DNA of 6,380 nucleotides, from assembly GCA_041628815.1 (NCBI GenBank), contig JBFKOL010000264.1:1-6380 (forward strand), in the 5' to 3' direction. Under the pieces are notes generated by a model that saw only the letters and a program-made list of their open reading frames with translations, ran no database searches and was not told where the DNA came from. The position numbers were made by a program, and so were the translations under genes. Positions 5,790 to 6,380 of this stretch are shown in pieces. Position 1 is the stretch's first letter. Each line of letters starts with the position of its first letter. Source of the stretch: JBFKOL01 sp041628815 (GTDB lineage Bacteria > Bacteroidota > Bacteroidia > Chitinophagales > Saprospiraceae).

Positions 5790-6380
5790 ATGGCATCCAA
5801 TGACAAAGAACAAAAAACAAATGCAGATATCCAGCGAAGGGACCTTTTAAAGGGGTTAGCTTCCGTCCCTATTCTAGGTGCATTTGCTGTGGGAGCTTGG
5901 GCAAAACACGCCAATGACGAGGAAATCAAGAAAAGCATCCTTAAAGAGCTCGATGTAACTGCAGGCACTCCATCTCCCACTGGCCCGATGTCCGGGGACC
6001 CCATTCGCATCGGCATCATAGGCTTTGGTATTCGTGGTGAGCAGCTCGGTCGTGCCTTGGGTTTTGCCACACCAGCCTGGAAAGAGCGCATGAAGGAAAA
6101 CGCACTGAAGAATCCGAAGGACACCCGTCTAAAGGATTTTCTTGACCAGGAAAACCTCAATGTCCGGATCACAGGCGTTTGCGACGCATTTTCTGTGAGA
6201 AGAGAATTGGCCGCCGAAGCTGGAACTGTCAATGGCCATGTGCCGAAAATGTACAGGGATTATCGCGAAATGCTGGCCTCACCAGATATCGATGCCGTAG
6301 TAATAGGCACCCCGGATCACTGGCATGCCCCAATGAGCATTGATGCCATCAATGCAGGAAAACACGTCTATGTGGAAAAA
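5790..6380 (+). CDS. Tat-signal Gfo/Idh/MocA family oxidoreductase (3' end outside window)
   Basis: The first 197 residues of an NAD(P)-fold oxidoreductase; the frame is open to the right edge. A twin-arginine signal is seen at residues 15-21 (QRRDLLK), followed by a hydrophobic stretch (LASVPILGAFAVGAWA), so the folded, cofactor-loaded protein is probably exported to the periplasm or membrane face. The Rossmann fold starts at about 72 with IRIGIIGFGIRG (G78-x-G80-x-x-G83). The second strand is VRITGVCDAF (about 125-134), then YRDYREML, then DAVVIGTPDHWH (168-179), and the sequence ends in HVYVEK, the start of the family's E-K-P motif. Between the first Rossmann helix and second strand there is an extra charged segment (about 92-123). 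The ATG at 5790 leaves 26 bp after the DoxX stop; no Shine-Dalgarno site is seen. The substrate is unknown, and sugar or inositol-type compounds are typical. GH109-like NAD-dependent glycosidases share this layout and cannot be excluded without the C-terminal half. Confidence 0.9.
   Translation, partial: MASNDKEQKTNADIQRRDLLKGLASVPILGAFAVGAWAKHANDEEIKKSILKELDVTAGTPSPTGPMSGDPIRIGIIGFGIRGEQLGRALGFATPAWKERMKENALKNPKDTRLKDFLDQENLNVRITGVCDAFSVRRELAAEAGTVNGHVPKMYRDYREMLASPDIDAVVIGTPDHWHAPMSIDAINAGKHVYVEK

Noticed and set aside
5777..6232. Minus-strand 151-codon open frame
   Set aside because: It is antisense to the Tat-signal and Rossmann region of the oxidoreductase and is Ser/Arg rich without a domain.
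1..6380. CRISPR array, tRNA, rRNA or insertion sequence
   Set aside because: No regularly spaced repeats, no cloverleaf-like segments, no rRNA-like stretches and no transposase or terminal inverted repeats were seen on either strand.

Overview
The window looks like chromosomal DNA from a member of the Bacteroidota, possibly a Saprospiraceae-like lineage (that finer placement is a guess). Four things support this. The long surface protein carries repeated 'G-x-[VL]-G-I' units and ends in the Bacteroidota-type HLPG.PS / KIEELTLY chaperone-like tail. The secreted M23 peptidase ends in what looks like a 3-coathanger stack domain. A DoxX-type membrane protein sits directly before a Tat-exported Gfo/Idh/MocA oxidoreductase. 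Start codons are mostly preceded by A/T-rich sequence rather than strong Shine-Dalgarno sites.

Layout from left to right. Positions 2-181 (+) hold the end of a small lipoprotein gene that enters from outside the window. It overlaps tail to tail by 4 bp with a minus-strand pair: a secreted M23 metallopeptidase (178-1632) and, upstream of it, a tail-fibre-like surface protein (1629-2987). This pair shares an ATGA stop/start overlap and is almost certainly one translationally coupled operon. A gene-poor, AT-rich divergent region follows (2988-3362). Then three plus-strand genes run to the right edge: a secreted CocE/NonD (X-Pro dipeptidyl-peptidase-like) serine hydrolase (3363-5132), a four-helix DoxX family membrane protein (5278-5763), and the first 197 residues of a Tat-signal Gfo/Idh/MocA oxidoreductase (5790 to the edge). 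The last two are 26 bp apart and probably form an operon. The 145 bp before them holds palindromes and a short tandem repeat and is the likely control region.

Function. Every gene encodes an exported, surface or membrane protein, so the window is an envelope-directed neighbourhood. The minus-strand pair couples a putative self-assembling fibre with a cell-wall-type endopeptidase bearing a C-terminal surface domain. The plus-strand genes point to extracytoplasmic hydrolysis and to an exported redox module. There is no sign of an insertion sequence, integrase, CRISPR array, tRNA or rRNA. No defence-type system is visible. The least explained element is the coupled fibre/M23 operon.
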